Assembly: GCF_012931685.1 (NCBI RefSeq)
Contig: NZ_JABANC010000002.1
Coordinates: forward strand, 541,727 to 605,726
DNA: 64,000 bases
Source of the DNA: Hanstruepera ponticola
Lineage (GTDB): Bacteria; Bacteroidota; Bacteroidia; Flavobacteriales; Flavobacteriaceae
Direction: 5' to 3'
A model generated the notes under the pieces. It ran no database searches and was not told where the DNA came from. It saw only the letters and a program-made list of their open reading frames with translations. Made by a program: the position numbers and the translations under genes. Shown piece after piece: positions 62,766 to 64,000 of the stretch (its first letter is position 1; every line of letters begins with the position of its first letter).

Positions 62766-64000
62766 TTATCTATTAATCAAAACTTTCTTTGAAATTGTTC
62801 TGTAATCAGATTCAAAATTAAGTATATACATACCATTCTTTAAGGCGCTTGTATTAATACTCTTTGAACCCGTGTCAAATGTCATTCCATTGCCCGATAA
62901 AACTTGTCTTCCAGTCATATCAAGTATTTTAAAACTCATTATTTCGTCATCAAACAATCGGATATTCACATTTAAATCATTGACCACGGGATTAGGAAAC
63001 ATTCTAATTTCAGAATGAGTATCAATAAAATCCTTTTCAAATGATTTATAACTATCATGATTATTTACATATGATGCTAAATTGGAATTATCATTTCCAT
63101 TTTTATGGAAATAGTATTCTATAAAATCACAAATCCAATCGTAGGCTAAAACTAAATTTATAGCTCCGGCAACATCTAGTGAGGCGCAAATTTCATTATC
63201 TGTCACTAAATTCACAACGTCAAAACCTGTAGTTACGCCAATTTCAACCACACTTAAATCAAGCGTACTTGGATCATACACTAAACTGTGAATTCTATAA
63301 AAGCCTCTATTATTAACGGTAAATTCTGGGGAAGTTGAAACATTTAATATAGTTAAAGAAAAAGCCTCCGTTAAAACAAATAATTGTTGGAAGCCGTCTG
63401 GAATAATTGCCGCTTCATCTTGAGATGCCATCAAAGTAGCAGCACCATCATTCAAGCAATTCACAGGGTTCATAGAATACATGGTTCCAGAATAAGCAAC
63501 ACATACATTATCCTTAACATGCACTGGAGCACCAGGTACATCTAATGATGCACAAATACCATTGTCATTTATCAAGTTCAATACATCTACTCCTGTAGTT
63601 ACTCCTGGCTCTACAACACCTAAATCTAATGTCTCTGGATTGTATACCAATGTGTGAATGGTGTAATCTCCTGACTCACTTACTTCAAAGCTTGGCTCAC
63701 CACCTGCATTAACTATCACTAATCCTGATCCTTGTGTTAAGACATAAACTGTGTTGTATCCTGCTGGTACATTTGAGTTGCCATCTGGTGTAGCTGATAA
63801 CGTAGCCATACCATTTACTAACTCTACTGAAGACATATCGGCTGTTAATGTACCTGCGTCTGCCATGCATTCCATTACGGAAATTGGAGCACCTGGCACA
63901 TCTAATGATGCACAAATACCATTGTCATTAATCAAGTTCAATACATCTACTCCTGTAGTTACTCCTGGCTCTACAACACCTAAATCTAATGTCTCTGGAT
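62766..64000 (-). CDS. Large repeat protein with type IX secretion sorting domain (3' part; start outside window)
   Basis: The frame stays open to the right edge. It has at least three repeats of about 120 residues, each beginning near LNLINDNGICASLDVPGAP and containing a strand such as GYNTVYVLTQGSGLVIVNAGGEPSFEVSESGDYTIHTLVYNPETLDLGVVEPGVTTGVDV. The last 75 residues (RMFPNPVVNDLNV, ILDMTGRQVL, ALKNGMYILNFE, KVLINR) are a type A sorting domain for type IX secretion. Surface or secreted protein; adhesive role is a guess. Confidence 0.85.
   Translation of the reverse strand, partial: PETLDLGVVEPGVTTGVDVLNLINDNGICASLDVPGAPISVMECMADAGTLTADMSSVELVNGMATLSATPDGNSNVPAGYNTVYVLTQGSGLVIVNAGGEPSFEVSESGDYTIHTLVYNPETLDLGVVEPGVTTGVDVLNLINDNGICASLDVPGAPVHVKDNVCVAYSGTMYSMNPVNCLNDGAATLMASQDEAAIIPDGFQQLFVLTEAFSLTILNVSTSPEFTVNNRGFYRIHSLVYDPSTLDLSVVEIGVTTGFDVVNLVTDNEICASLDVAGAINLVLAYDWICDFIEYYFHKNGNDNSNLASYVNNHDSYKSFEKDFIDTHSEIRMFPNPVVNDLNVNIRLFDDEIMSFKILDMTGRQVLSGNGMTFDTGSKSINTSALKNGMYILNFESDYRTISKKVLINR
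63180..64000 (-). repeat. Tandem coding repeats, period 360-366 bp
   Basis: The block starting at 63541 recurs almost identically at 63901 (period 360). A more diverged copy starts at 63175 (spacing 366). The outer two blocks are nearly the same in DNA, which points to recent duplication or conversion in the gene. Confidence 0.8.

Overview
The window looks like a chromosomal segment of a marine-type member of the Flavobacteriaceae (Bacteroidota). Support comes from the low G+C content, Bacteroidota promoter boxes (TAnnTTTG) before ssrA and a MarR gene, a tmRNA tag GENNYALAA, a type IX secretion sorting domain, many DUF6090 proteins, VF530 and ribosomal protein THX. No genus is claimed.

Layout. 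0-0.84 kb: end of a GNAT acetyltransferase and a convergent DUF1801 gene. 0.95-10.57 kb: twelve tandem DUF6090-type genes, mostly coupled by 1-8 bp overlaps. All share a nearly fixed N-terminal membrane anchor joined to a different periplasmic domain. 10.7-14.2 kb: a membrane protein/winged-helix regulator operon, then creD; the two promoter regions carry the same 19-bp palindrome. Small membrane proteins follow. 14.2-16.15 kb: an SDR oxidoreductase and a lysine/alanine-dehydrogenase-like enzyme. 16.26-16.65 kb: tmRNA. 16.7-19.3 kb: two rhodaneses, two thioredoxin-fold proteins and a MarR regulator. 19.38-26.03 kb: a complete trpEGDCFBA operon behind a leader peptide with three consecutive Trp codons and an attenuator. 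26-28.8 kb: envelope proteins. 29.1-30.8 kb: VF530, a DUF6500-like protein and an RhlE-like helicase.

31.0-41.65 kb is the most unusual region. It is a one-directional series of small unrelated genes: DUF4145, a cyclase-family hydrolase, a lysozyme-inhibitor-like lipoprotein, LRR and TPR proteins, an esterase, two more DUF6090 genes and small membrane or lipoproteins. They are separated by related 45-230 bp elements. In several units the first 9-10 bases are the reverse complement of the bases just after the gene, as in integron gene cassettes flanked by attC sites. No integrase is in the window, so the region is best described as a cassette array without a visible integrase. A stub-ORF repeat ties its two DUF6090 units to the tandem DUF6090 array 26 kb upstream.

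41.8-51.3 kb: housekeeping genes (uracil-DNA-glycosylase-like protein, THX, YaaA, RluD, PASTA protein, Ddl, CoaD, SulP). A small minus-strand locus here (44.35-45.6 kb) has a 59-residue Tat-type lipoprotein ending in YYDDG repeats, an 82-residue protein and a glycosyltransferase. 51.4-58.4 kb: an M14 peptidase, a GNAT/nitrilase fusion, a small membrane protein, then a RimK-like ligase, a glutamate-cysteine-ligase-like protein and an N-formylglutamate-amidohydrolase-like protein in one run. 59.4-62.7 kb: an Hpt protein, a LytTR response regulator and a hybrid histidine kinase, probably one phosphorelay. 62.8 kb to the right edge: the C-terminal part of a large repeat protein with a type IX secretion signal.
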